33,649 nt of DNA, taken from contig CAIJNA010000180.1 of the NCBI GenBank assembly GCA_903821805.1, forward strand, positions 1-33,649. The letters run 5' to 3'. This DNA is from an uncultured Campylobacterota bacterium. Lineage in GTDB: Bacteria; Campylobacterota; Campylobacteria; Campylobacterales; Arcobacteraceae. Below, one piece after another: positions 8,401 to 16,437 of this stretch. Each line of letters starts with the position of its first letter. Positions within the stretch are counted from its first letter, which is position 1. The translations under genes were made by a program, and so were the position numbers. Below the pieces are notes generated by a model. The model saw nothing but the letters and a program-made list of their open reading frames with translations, was not told the DNA's origin and ran no database searches.

Positions 8401-10043
8401 CTGGTGAAGGTGGGCAATTGCCAGGAGATAAGGTTGACGATATTATTGGAAAAACGCGATATTCAACTCCAGGGGTTGGACTAATTTCACCACCACCTCA
8501 TCATGATATTTATAGTATCGAGGACCTAAAGCAATTGATACATGATTTGAAAAACGCAAACAAAGAAGCACGAATAAGTGTAAAACTTGTATCAGAAGTT
8601 GGCGTTGGAACAATAGCAGCAGGTGTTGCAAAAGCTCATTCTGATGTTATTTTGATTTCTGGATACGATGGAGGAACTGGCGCTTCGCCTCAAACATCTA
8701 TAAAACACACTGGATTACCATGGGAATTAGGACTTGCAGAAGCTCATCAGACGCTTGTTAAAAATGGTCTTCGTTCAAGGATAGTGCTTCAAACAGATGG
8801 TCAACTTAAAACGGGACGAGATATTGTTATCGCTACATTGCTTGGTGCCGAAGAATGGGGTGTTGCTACTAGCGCACTTATAGTTGAGGGATGTATTATG
8901 ATGAGGAAATGCCATCTGAATACTTGTCCAGTTGGAATAGCAACTCAAGACCCAGAGTTGCGAGCAAAATATAAAGGTAAGCCAGAACATATTATAAATT
9001 ATATAACTTTTTTAGCGATGGAAATTCGAGAACTTATGGCCGAATTGGGATTTAGAACTATTAATGAAATGGTAGGTAGAGTAGACAAGCTTGAAGCTAG
9101 AAAAAATATTACTCATCCAAAAGCAAAACACTTAAAGCTTGAAAGACTTCTTCACGGTGTTCATATTCGTTCAACTGATTCTAACTATTGTTCATCATCA
9201 CAAGAGCATGGAATTGAAAATGCAATGGATAATCAACTAATAGAAATGGCTAAAGAATCAATTTTAAATGGTACAAAAACATACAATGACATAATCATAA
9301 CAAATGTCAATCGTACTCTTGGAACATTGCTCTCGTCTGAGGTTACAAGAAAATATGGAGAAAATGGATTGCCAAATAATACAATTCATTTTAAAATGAA
9401 AGGTAGTGCTGGCCAAAGTTTTGGAGCGTTTTTGACATCAGGCATAACTTTTGAAGTTGAGGGTGAAGTTAATGATTATGTTGGAAAGGGGCTTTGCGGA
9501 GGAAGAATTATTGTGTATCCTTCAAAGAGTTCTAGTTTTGAACCCAAAAATAATGTAATTATTGGAAATGTAGCATTTTATGGAGCCACAAGTGGAGAAG
9601 CATATATTTACGGATTAGCTGGCGAGAGATTTGCAGTGCGAAATTCTGGAGCCAATATAGTTACTGAAACACTTGGTGATCATGGATGCGAATATATGAC
9701 AGGTGGGAATGTTGTGGTTTTGGGGGAAATAGGTAAAAACTTTGCAGCTGGAATGAGCGGTGGTATTGCATATATTTATGATGTCAATAATAATCAATCG
9801 TTAAAAATAAATTCCGCAATGGTATATCTTGAAAGTATAAATTCTGAATCTGAAAACACAAAATTAAAAACAATGATTGAAAATCATTTTGAATTTACTT
9901 CAAGTAAAACTGCTAAAACTATTTTGGAAAATTGGGAAACCGCAAAAACACAATTCATTAAAGTTATCCCAAAAGAGTACAAGAAAGTTTTACAAAAGAA
10001 TGAACAAAAATGTGCGCAAGCTAATATAAAAGTGCAAGGCTAG
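5496..10043 (+). CDS. gltB: Glutamate synthase large (alpha) subunit
   Basis: At 1515 residues this is full length. GltB transfers the amide nitrogen of glutamine to 2-oxoglutarate, giving two glutamates. The N-terminal class II amidotransferase begins at the predicted mature Cys22 (DACGVGF) after a 21-residue propeptide. A central domain and an FMN-binding TIM-barrel synthase domain follow, including the GGTGASPQTSIKHTG block. The 3Fe-4S cluster cysteines are Cys1133, Cys1139 and Cys1144 (CIMMRKCHLNTCPVG), with the family's C-x5-C-x4-C spacing. The C-terminal GXGXG beta-helix shows repeated glycine-rich turns such as GLCGGRIIVYP and GEAYIYGLAGERFAVRNSG. The ribosome-binding site is weak (AAGAAAG, long spacing). 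It is cotranscribed with gltD, three bases downstream. Confidence 0.98.
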   Translation: MGHNYLPKAEGLYDPRFEKDACGVGFVANIKGVKSHEIIQKGIELLINLEHRGAVGAEKNSGDGAGILVQMPDKFFRKIAMLQNINLPSFGNYAVGVVFIPRDPEGGLECQTIVENCISELGLDFLGWRKVPTDNSSLGDSVKSTEPHIYHIFVAKPNHIIDSDAFERKLYVARKYIQTEVTSSDIKSNEYFYIPSLSYKTILYKGQLITAQLPLFFADLNDKDFESAIALVHSRFSTNTFPSWPLAQPFRYLAHNGEINTLRGNINWMRARQSLIESNLFSQDDLDKIYPYLINEKTGSDSSILDNVVELLTLAGRTLPHVMTMMIPEAWEKDKQNNKEIRDFYEYHATLMEPWDGPASLAFTDGKFVGATLDRNGLRPSRYILTKDDILVMASEQGAIYFPPEDVLLKGRLQPGKMFLVNLDEGRIVPDIEIKTMLAKGHPYGEWLDELKISLDNLPLNNQVKQPNHKTILRRQKCYGYTIEDLKTIIAPMAKDGYEAIGSMGNDATLPVLSNKAVNLFNYFHQLFAQVTNPPIDPIREESVMSLVSFIGQQGNLFEQNKKTKKFIELPQPILTNENLEKLRGINESNFKAITIDLLFDVKTIGSMEQRLVAVRNAALTAVQNGFQVIILSTRGVDKKHAAIPSLLAISAVHHHLVEHGMRTNCGIVIECGDAREVHHFATLIGYGANAINPYLAFETIEDLRKRTLIDEHLSSENATKNYINAIEKGLLKIMSKMGISTIQSYTGAQIFEAVGLSDEVVAKYFKGTASRLSGIGINEIEAEVLICHEVAFSEDNVESTDLSVGGLYSYRQRGEKHQYTPENIFLLQQSARTNDYEVFKQYSKTLDYQADNLLNLRGLLDFKKQAPISIDEVESVEEIRKRFATGAMSYGSISLEAHQTMAIAMNAIGAKSNTGEGGEDPLRFKPFANGDNANSSIKQVASGRFGVTMNYLVNAKEIQIKMAQGAKPGEGGQLPGDKVDDIIGKTRYSTPGVGLISPPPHHDIYSIEDLKQLIHDLKNANKEARISVKLVSEVGVGTIAAGVAKAHSDVILISGYDGGTGASPQTSIKHTGLPWELGLAEAHQTLVKNGLRSRIVLQTDGQLKTGRDIVIATLLGAEEWGVATSALIVEGCIMMRKCHLNTCPVGIATQDPELRAKYKGKPEHIINYITFLAMEIRELMAELGFRTINEMVGRVDKLEARKNITHPKAKHLKLERLLHGVHIRSTDSNYCSSSQEHGIENAMDNQLIEMAKESILNGTKTYNDIIITNVNRTLGTLLSSEVTRKYGENGLPNNTIHFKMKGSAGQSFGAFLTSGITFEVEGEVNDYVGKGLCGGRIIVYPSKSSSFEPKNNVIIGNVAFYGATSGEAYIYGLAGERFAVRNSGANIVTETLGDHGCEYMTGGNVVVLGEIGKNFAAGMSGGIAYIYDVNNNQSLKINSAMVYLESINSESENTKLKTMIENHFEFTSSKTAKTILENWETAKTQFIKVIPKEYKKVLQKNEQKCAQANIKVQG

Positions 10044-10046
10044 ACC

Positions 10047-11507
10047 ATGGGAAAAGTTACAGGATTTAAAGAATACAAAAGAGAAGATTTTGGATATCAA
10101 AGAGTCGGTGAAAGAATAACTCATTTTAAAGAATTTACAATTGCAATGCCAAAAGATGATGTAGAAAAACAAGCTGCAAGATGTATGGAATGTGGAGTTC
10201 CATTTTGCCATAGTTCATACGGATGTCCCTTGGCAAATATTATCCCCCAGTTCAATGATTTAATTTATACAGACAAATGGGAAAGTGCATTTAGAAATCT
10301 CATGAGCACAAATAACTTTCCTGAATTCACAGGACGAGTTTGTCCTGCTATTTGTGAAACGGCATGCGTGCTTGGAATTAATGATGAACCGGTTGCCATT
10401 AAAAATATTGAATATGCAATTATTGAAAAAGCGTACGAAAAAGGGTGGATGAAAACTCTTTCTAAAGAAAAGCAAACAGGTAAAAAAGTAGCCATTGTAG
10501 GAAGTGGTCCCGCAGGACTTGCTGCTGCTGATCAATTAAATAAAGCAGGTCATGAAATTACAGTTTATGAAAAAGAAAAGAGAATCGGTGGATTACTTAG
10601 ATACGGCATACCGAATTTTAAACTCGATAAAAAAGATGTAGTTCAAAGACGAATCGATATCATGATAGAAGAAGGAATAAATTTTATACCGGAAGTTAAT
10701 GTCGGTGTAGATATATCTATCAATGAATTAGATAAAGAATTTGATGCAATTATAGTTTGCATAGGTGCTGGAAAACCTAGAGATCTCCCGATCATCAATC
10801 GAGATGCCAAAGGAATACATTTTGCTATGGACTTTTTAGCTCAAAATAATTCTATTTTAGAATGTGAAATTTTTAATGAACAAGAGAAAATATCAGCAAA
10901 AGGTAAAAAAGTTTTAGTTATCGGTGGCGGTGATACAGGAAGTGATTGTGTAGGAACATCTATTAGGCAAGGTGCTAAATCTGTAATGCAAATTGAGCTA
11001 TTGTCAAAACCACCATTATCCAGAACGGAAGAGATGCCTTGGCCAAAATTTCCTAGGATTTTTAAGCTTTCAACTTCTCAATCTGAAGGATGCGATCTGG
11101 AATTTGATGTCCTTTCGAAATCATTTATTAAGAATGAAACAGGCCATTTAATCGGTGTAAATTGTGTTAAGATTAAATGGGATGGACAAAACTTTAAAGA
11201 AATTGATGGTAGCGAATTTGTAATTGAAGCTGATTTGGTACTTCTTGCAATGGGATTTGTTGGACCGTCACAAGATTGTGTTATTGAAAACTTTAATCTT
11301 AAAATTGATCAAAGAACAAATATAGAAGCTATAAATTATAAGACATCTGTGCCAAAAATATTTTCTTGCGGTGATTCTCGAAGAGGACAATCTTTAATAG
11401 TTTGGGCTATTTTTGAAGGAAGAGAATGCGCAGTTGTTGTTGATGAATTTCTTATGAATAAAAAAAGTATGCTCAATCGTTCTAATAAATCTTTATATGA
11501 ACTATAG
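10047..11507 (+). CDS. gltD: Glutamate synthase small (beta) subunit
   Basis: This 486-residue subunit passes electrons from NAD(P)H through FAD and 4Fe-4S clusters to GltB. N-terminal cysteine groups (CMECGVPFCHSSYGCP and CPAICETAC) are the cluster ligands. An FAD dinucleotide-binding motif, VAIVGSGPAGLAAA, lies at about residues 148-161. A second nucleotide-binding motif, VLVIGGGDTGSDC, binds NAD(P)H. Its length fits the family. The gene starts three bases after gltB, and the pair ends at a hairpin terminator at 11531-11559. Confidence 0.97.
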   Translation: MGKVTGFKEYKREDFGYQRVGERITHFKEFTIAMPKDDVEKQAARCMECGVPFCHSSYGCPLANIIPQFNDLIYTDKWESAFRNLMSTNNFPEFTGRVCPAICETACVLGINDEPVAIKNIEYAIIEKAYEKGWMKTLSKEKQTGKKVAIVGSGPAGLAAADQLNKAGHEITVYEKEKRIGGLLRYGIPNFKLDKKDVVQRRIDIMIEEGINFIPEVNVGVDISINELDKEFDAIIVCIGAGKPRDLPIINRDAKGIHFAMDFLAQNNSILECEIFNEQEKISAKGKKVLVIGGGDTGSDCVGTSIRQGAKSVMQIELLSKPPLSRTEEMPWPKFPRIFKLSTSQSEGCDLEFDVLSKSFIKNETGHLIGVNCVKIKWDGQNFKEIDGSEFVIEADLVLLAMGFVGPSQDCVIENFNLKIDQRTNIEAINYKTSVPKIFSCGDSRRGQSLIVWAIFEGRECAVVVDEFLMNKKSMLNRSNKSLYEL

Positions 11508-11530
11508 TGTGTCATAACAGCATAATTTAT

Positions 11531-11559
11531 AAAAAGATAGATTTTCAAATCTTCTTTTT
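11531..11559 (+). terminator. Rho-independent terminator of gltBD
   Basis: The stem AAAAAGA-(T)-AGATT / AATCT-TCTTTTT has one bulged T, a TTCA loop and a U-rich 3' side. It begins 24 bases after the gltD stop. Confidence 0.6.
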
Positions 11560-11610
11560 AACTTGGCTGGAAGTTGTTATTGGTAAAATCCCATCATTAG
11601 TTTAGTTTTA

Positions 11611-11616
11611 TATAAT
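11611..11616 (+). promoter_or_regulatory. Predicted -10 box of mdh
   Basis: TATAAT after the T-rich TTTAGTTTTA, 40 bases upstream of the mdh start and downstream of the gltBD terminator. This supports a separate transcription unit. Confidence 0.5.
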
Positions 11617-11655
11617 TATAAATACTAAAAAAGTTTCAAATGAGGGGATTTAATT

Positions 11656-12603
11656 ATGCTAGTAGGTAGAAGAGTTGGGATCGTAGGTTCTGGTTTTGTT
11701 GGAGCAACAGCAGCGTATAGTTTGACATTGCTTGGAACTTGCCATGAAGTAGTTATGTATGATATTTTTCCAGATTTGGCAAAAGGTAAAGCGATTGATA
11801 TCGGGCAATCTACAAGTTATTCTCCGCAGGGCACTATAGTAACTTCAGCTGAAACACCATCAGATATGAAAGATTGTGATATTGTTGTCATAACGGCCGG
11901 TGTTCCAAGAAAAGGTGATATGACACGAGAAGACTTACTTCTTATAAATGCCAAAATAGTCAAAACAGTTGTTCTTGATATCATGAAATACTCCCCGAAT
12001 GCAATTATTTTATGTGTGGCAAATCCATTAGATGTTATGACATATGTTATTCATAGACTTACAAAATGGCCAAGGAATAGAATTATAGGAATGGCTGGTG
12101 CTTTAGATATCTCAAGAATGGCTTATCAAATAAATAAAAAAGTTGGCTTTGGACCAGGTCAAACAAGAGCAATAGTTATTGGTGATCATGGTCAAAACAT
12201 GATTCCACTTCCAGAGATATCAGCAGTTGGAGGTATACCATTAAGTCAGCTTGTTGGAAAGAATGATATGGATGAAATTATCCAAAAAACAAAAGAAGGT
12301 GGAGCTGAAATTGTAAAATATCTTGGTACATCAGCATATTATGCTCCAGGAAGAGCTATTACAGTTATGATACAAGCTATTTTAGATGATTCAAGAATTG
12401 TTATTCCATCATCCGTTTTACTTGAAGGGGAATATGGATACAGCGATGTAACAGTTGGAGTCCCAGTAGTTTTAGGTTCTAGTGGATGCGAGCAAATTAT
12501 TGAACTTGAGCTTGACAGTGAGAATAAAGAGAAATTCGCAAACAGTGTCGCTTCTATCAAGGAAGGGATTAAGATATTGGAAGATAATGGATTTTTTGAA
12601 TAA
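11656..12603 (+). CDS. mdh: Malate dehydrogenase (LDH-like type)
   Basis: This NAD-dependent enzyme interconverts malate and oxaloacetate in the TCA cycle. At 315 residues it belongs to the lactate-dehydrogenase-like MDH group. A Rossmann motif GSGFVGATAA lies at 11-20, and Asp36 (MYDI) favours NAD over NADP. Substrate-binding arginines are Arg85 and Arg91 in GVPRKGDMTRED, marking malate rather than lactate use, with Asp151/Arg154 (ALDISR) and catalytic His178 (GDHG). A GAGGGGA ribosome-binding site precedes the ATG. The gene is monocistronic between its own promoter and a bidirectional terminator shared with the convergent tpx. Confidence 0.95.
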   Translation: MLVGRRVGIVGSGFVGATAAYSLTLLGTCHEVVMYDIFPDLAKGKAIDIGQSTSYSPQGTIVTSAETPSDMKDCDIVVITAGVPRKGDMTREDLLLINAKIVKTVVLDIMKYSPNAIILCVANPLDVMTYVIHRLTKWPRNRIIGMAGALDISRMAYQINKKVGFGPGQTRAIVIGDHGQNMIPLPEISAVGGIPLSQLVGKNDMDEIIQKTKEGGAEIVKYLGTSAYYAPGRAITVMIQAILDDSRIVIPSSVLLEGEYGYSDVTVGVPVVLGSSGCEQIIELELDSENKEKFANSVASIKEGIKILEDNGFFE

Positions 12604-12634
12604 ATTGATAATATGAATGTAAAAATACTATATT

Positions 12635-12667
12635 AAAAAAGGCTAGTCAGTTTGACTAGCCTTTTTT
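12635..12667. terminator. Bidirectional terminator between mdh and tpx
   Basis: Perfect stem GGCTAGTCA / TGACTAGCC with a 3-base loop, flanked by six As on the left and six Ts on the right. It can stop transcription from both convergent genes. Confidence 0.9.
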
Positions 12668-12691
12668 GTTTCAAAGAAAACTGTTCAAAGA

Positions 12692-13246
12692 TTATGAACA
12701 GTGTCCTCCTCCACAACAAGCTGATTTTGCAGGAGCTACAGATTTAGCAGCTGCTAAAGCTTCAGCATAATCAGGCTCAGAAGTAATTTCTGGAACCACT
12801 TGTTTGTAACAAACTTTACCGTCAGCATCAATTACGAAGATTACTCTTGCAGTAATTCCAGCTAATGGACCATCAGCTAATAAAACACCATAAGCGTTTG
12901 CAAAATCTTTGTTTCTGAAATCTGAACAAACTTTTAAGTTTTCAATTCCAGCTGCACCACACCATCTAGCTGCTGCAAATGGTAAGTCCATTGATACAGT
13001 GATAACTTCAACACCTTCAAGGTTTGCAGCTTCTGTATTAAATCTTCTAGTTTCAGCATCACAAACACCTGTGTCAAGTGAAGGTACTGCGATTACAAGT
13101 TGAACTTTACCAGCTCCACCGATAGTTTCGTTTTGAAGCATTGGGTTACAGTTTACTACTGTTACGATTGGAGCTAAATCTCCAACTTTTACTTCGTTTC
13201 CTGCTAAGTTGCATACTATGTTTTCTTTAAATGTTACTGTTGCCAT
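12692..13246 (-). CDS. tpx: Thiol peroxidase (Tpx-type atypical 2-Cys peroxiredoxin) with Cys/His-rich tail
   Basis: This enzyme reduces hydroperoxides using thioredoxin-recycled thiols. The peroxidatic cysteine is Cys62 in PSLDTGVCD and the resolving cysteine is Cys96 in RWCGAAG, the same spacing as E. coli Cys61/Cys95. The protein is 184 residues, longer than the usual 165-170 because of a C-terminal tail. The tail starts as an Ala/Lys-rich linker (about 161-175) and ends SACCGGGHCS, which looks like a soft-metal or redox site. Several further cysteines are present (12, 33, 107, 146). A ribosome-binding site AAAGGA lies 7 bases before the ATG. The gene is monocistronic, ending at the shared terminator. 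Assignment to Tpx is firm; the tail's role is unknown. Confidence 0.93.
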   Translation of the reverse strand: MATVTFKENIVCNLAGNEVKVGDLAPIVTVVNCNPMLQNETIGGAGKVQLVIAVPSLDTGVCDAETRRFNTEAANLEGVEVITVSMDLPFAAARWCGAAGIENLKVCSDFRNKDFANAYGVLLADGPLAGITARVIFVIDADGKVCYKQVVPEITSEPDYAEALAAAKSVAPAKSACCGGGHCS

Positions 13247-13362
13247 ATTTAATCCTTTTATTTTTTGTTTTAAGTGATAGAAGTTTAATTAAATAAGATA
13301 AATTTAGTCTTAATTGTAATTTCTAAAGTTACGAATTGATTTTTTGCTGAAATTTGATTTGA

Positions 13363-13368
13363 ATTATA
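13363..13368 (-). promoter_or_regulatory. Predicted -10 box of tpx
   Basis: TATAAT on the minus strand, giving a leader of about 110 bases before the tpx ATG. It lies 7 bases beyond the ovoB stop codon, so part of its upstream element overlaps ovoB. Whether ovoB transcription also reads into tpx is open, since no terminator hairpin separates them. Confidence 0.4.
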
Positions 13369-13374
13369 GTGTTT

Positions 13375-14538
13375 TTATTTGATTGAAAATGCTTGCTGAA
13401 TATTTGCGAGTGCTTTTTTTAGTTCACTTTTTGGTAGAGCAATATTTAACCTAAAAAAATATTTTCCATTTGAACCAAAGGTAATACCATCATTGAGTGC
13501 TAATTTTGCTTCATTTAAAAGTTTATCTTTTATCTCTTTATGTTTTAGTCCGGTATCTTGAAAATCAAGCCATAAAAGATATGTTGCATTTGTTTCGATG
13601 ATTTTGATTTTTGGTAAATATTTTGTAAAAAATGCATTTGTATAGTTAATATTTTCTTCCAAATATGTCAATAATTGGTTTAGCCAAATTTCACTCTCGT
13701 TGTTATAACAACTTTGAATCAATACATTTGATAGTGAATTTAGGGATACAATATGATCTCTTTTTGCATAAATTTTAAACTTCGTAAGAATTTCATTGTT
13801 TTTTGAAAAAGCATATGAAGTATTAAGACCCGCAACATTAAATGTTTTACTTGGTGCGTTCAGAATTAAACAATTTTCATTTATTGAAGCAAAAGATACA
13901 AAGTTTTTAAACGCTAGATCACTGTGAATTTCATCACTAATAACTAAAATATTATGCTTTACACATAAATCATTTAAGGTTTCAAGCTCATCTTTGCTCC
14001 AAATTCTTCCGATCGGATTATGGGGTGAGCACAATAGTAGTAGCTTTGTTTTTAATGATATTTTTGATTCCAAATCACTCAAGTTCATTACATATTTATC
14101 ATTTTGTAATTCTAATTGACTTTCAATGACGGTTCTTCCATTATCTTTTATTACACTAAAAAATGGAAAATAAACAGGTGGAAAAATTATCACTTCATCA
14201 CCATGTTCAGTAAAAGCTTCTATTGCAACTTTTAAAGATGGGACAACACCAGAGCAAAATAAAATATTTTCTTTTTGAAGTTCAAGATCATGTCTTTTTT
14301 GCCAGCTAATAACAGCATTAAAAGATTCGGACGAAGGAATTTCATATCCAAAAATTTGTTGTTTTAATTTATTTCTCATGCCTGAGCATACATGCTTTGG
14401 AGTCGCAAAATCCATGTCAGCAACCCACAATGGCTTAGCCTCATTGGTCCCAAAATATTCCACAAGACCATCATATTTGACGCAATCAGTCGAGTGTCTG
14501 TTAATTTTTTTGTCAAAATTAACAAACTTATTCTTCAT
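13375..14538 (-). CDS. ovoB: PLP-dependent C-S lyase of ovothiol synthesis (OvoB-like)
   Basis: This is a fold-type I PLP enzyme of the MalY/PatB beta-C-S lyase group, 387 residues. Visible features (numbered from this start) are VADMDFATP (39-47), SPHNPIGR (171-178), SDEIHSD (201-207) and the Schiff-base Lys231 in APSKTFNVAG. Alone it would be called a cystathionine beta-lyase-like aminotransferase. Directly downstream of ovoA it fits OvoB, which cleaves the 5-histidylcysteine sulfoxide made by OvoA to release 5-thiohistidine. The start is taken at ATG 14538, which overlaps the ovoA stop by one base (TAATG). An in-frame ATG at 14550 would add four residues but lacks a ribosome-binding site. 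OvoB function rests on context rather than on a unique motif. Confidence 0.85.
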   Translation of the reverse strand: MKNKFVNFDKKINRHSTDCVKYDGLVEYFGTNEAKPLWVADMDFATPKHVCSGMRNKLKQQIFGYEIPSSESFNAVISWQKRHDLELQKENILFCSGVVPSLKVAIEAFTEHGDEVIIFPPVYFPFFSVIKDNGRTVIESQLELQNDKYVMNLSDLESKISLKTKLLLLCSPHNPIGRIWSKDELETLNDLCVKHNILVISDEIHSDLAFKNFVSFASINENCLILNAPSKTFNVAGLNTSYAFSKNNEILTKFKIYAKRDHIVSLNSLSNVLIQSCYNNESEIWLNQLLTYLEENINYTNAFFTKYLPKIKIIETNATYLLWLDFQDTGLKHKEIKDKLLNEAKLALNDGITFGSNGKYFFRLNIALPKSELKKALANIQQAFSIK

Positions 14539-16415
14539 TATTTTTCCCATATTGTAATATTGTCAATTTCTTCAACAAATTTTAAACTTTTTCCAAATAT
14601 TTCTTTTACTTTATCTTGCTTTGTAAAGTTTTTAAACGCTACAACAACTCTTCCAGAATTATTTAATCGCAGAGGAAGTTCTTCGAGTAAGTGGTCTAGA
14701 TTATAAAGTTCTTCATGATTATTTGAAAGTATAATAAAGTCAAAATTTCTAAAATTAGGTTTTAAATTGCAGCTATCACCTTGCCAAAAGTCTATATTTT
14801 TGATATTTTGTAACTCTAAATTTTTTTGTGCTGTTAAAATATTTCTCGCAGTAAAATCAATTCCAACCAAATGTTGAAATTTATTAGACATATTAAATAC
14901 AGCTTTTCCATAGTCGCATCCTAAATTTAAAGCCGTTTTATAATCCGGCTTGATATATTTGCTAGAAATGCTGGTAACGATATCAAAGAATTTTTCTTCC
15001 CTGAAAACAATGTGATTTTTTACTGTTTCAATATCTTCTTTGTGATCATTGGAAACAGATACATATCTAAAGCCTGCATGTTGAAAGAAATGTCTTCTGA
15101 AAGCATACCTAGAGCTTTTTAATGTCTCATTTCCTGTGCTTATAAAAGAACCACCTTTAATGATATTGTGTCTTTTATCAAAAGTTGGCACTGAAAAGTC
15201 ATCATAAAGAGGATGAATTTCAAATCCTTGGAAACCGTCAATTGTTGTTGTTGTCCACTGCCATACATTCCCGATAACATCAAAAAAATCACCATGAGCA
15301 AAGATATTGACTGGCGATGGTGATGTAAAATGTTCAAGATTAATATTGGCTGGAGCAATTTCACCCCATAATGGCTCATCTTTAACATTTGAAACATGAT
15401 AAATTTTGTACCACATTGCTTCACTTGGTAATGTAATATTTGTAGATGTTTTGTGCGATTTCCATTTACAAAATGCTAAAGCCTCTAAGTAATTAACTTC
15501 AACAGGCCAATTCATAGGGAGCTTAATAAGATTTTGTATAGTTCTTAAATGATACGTATTGTTTTCAAGCAACCAAAAAGTTGGATGGCTGGCTTTAGTA
15601 TAGTTTCTCCATCTAAGACCTTCGTCATCCCAAAAACTATCATTTTTGTAGCCACCATCTTTTACAAATTCTAAAAATTCACCATTGCTTGTTAGATATT
15701 TTGCTGCCTTGAAGTCATCAATTTCAAATGATGCCTCACCATATTCATTGTCCCAGCCATAAAAATCATCATCTCGCTTTTTGCCTAAATGGATAGTTCC
15801 ACCAGCAACATTAATTAGTTCATTTGCAGGAGCTTCGCCATATTCTTGACATTCTTTAAAAAGTTCTGTTGGCTCTATAACTTTATGATTTAATTGTCTA
15901 TGAAGAACCGATGATGTTTCAAGATGAATTCTTTCGTGTTCAATTCCCATCATAACTATCCACATGGGACTATCCCAAGTGATAGGAAGTTTGAATTCAA
16001 CAGTATCAATAAATTCTAGTACAACTTTTTGTACTTTAGCTCTATATTCTCTTGCATCTTCAACTTTTGGCCATGCATAATTTGATTGATTTAGATCATC
16101 CCAGCTCATCTCATCAACACCAACCGCAAAAATAGATTCAAAATTTGGGTTGATTCTATTTTTTAAAAATCCACCCAAAATAAGTTTATTAATATAAAAC
16201 GTTGCGGTGTGACCAAAATAAAATATAAGTGGGTGTCTTAATTTTTCTGGCTGTTCATAAAAGATATTATCATGTGCAAACATATTAAAAAGCTCTTCGA
16301 ATAGTTTGTAAGTTTTTACAAAATATTCTCGAATCTCAGATCTTTTTTTCTCGATATTGTCACCCCTTAAAGAGATATTGCGTGTGATGAAACTTTTATA
16401 ATCTTGTGCTTCCAT
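14538..16415 (-). CDS. ovoA: 5-histidylcysteine sulfoxide synthase / methyltransferase (OvoA)
   Basis: OvoA is a non-heme iron enzyme that joins cysteine to C5 of histidine as a sulfoxide, the first step of ovothiol synthesis. Its C-terminal domain N-methylates the thiohistidine. The N-terminal DinB-like part includes RHPLIFYFGHTATF (60-73) and the iron-binding HERIHLE (His160, His164, Glu166). A formylglycine-generating-enzyme-like domain follows (about 200-460), with a GNVWQWT block and an FRYVSVSND end. A SAM methyltransferase domain then begins near 490 with NLGCDYG. The fused methyltransferase and the N-terminal sequence separate OvoA from the ergothioneine enzyme EgtB. At 625 residues it is somewhat shorter than the roughly 700 of studied OvoA proteins. 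It starts 22 bases after proS ends. Confidence 0.9.
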   Translation of the reverse strand: MEAQDYKSFITRNISLRGDNIEKKRSEIREYFVKTYKLFEELFNMFAHDNIFYEQPEKLRHPLIFYFGHTATFYINKLILGGFLKNRINPNFESIFAVGVDEMSWDDLNQSNYAWPKVEDAREYRAKVQKVVLEFIDTVEFKLPITWDSPMWIVMMGIEHERIHLETSSVLHRQLNHKVIEPTELFKECQEYGEAPANELINVAGGTIHLGKKRDDDFYGWDNEYGEASFEIDDFKAAKYLTSNGEFLEFVKDGGYKNDSFWDDEGLRWRNYTKASHPTFWLLENNTYHLRTIQNLIKLPMNWPVEVNYLEALAFCKWKSHKTSTNITLPSEAMWYKIYHVSNVKDEPLWGEIAPANINLEHFTSPSPVNIFAHGDFFDVIGNVWQWTTTTIDGFQGFEIHPLYDDFSVPTFDKRHNIIKGGSFISTGNETLKSSRYAFRRHFFQHAGFRYVSVSNDHKEDIETVKNHIVFREEKFFDIVTSISSKYIKPDYKTALNLGCDYGKAVFNMSNKFQHLVGIDFTARNILTAQKNLELQNIKNIDFWQGDSCNLKPNFRNFDFIILSNNHEELYNLDHLLEELPLRLNNSGRVVVAFKNFTKQDKVKEIFGKSLKFVEEIDNITIWEK

Positions 16416-16437
16416 TGACTTCTTTTATTATTTTGAT

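Noticed and set aside
8178-8990. Several open frames antisense to gltB (for example 8178-8417, 8443-8631, 8775-8990)
   Set aside because: They are short, have no family-like sequence or ribosome-binding site, and lie opposite highly conserved GltB codons.
13375-14538. Calling the PLP enzyme a methionine-pathway cystathionine beta-lyase
   Set aside because: Possible by family, but the one-base overlap with ovoA makes the OvoB role more likely.
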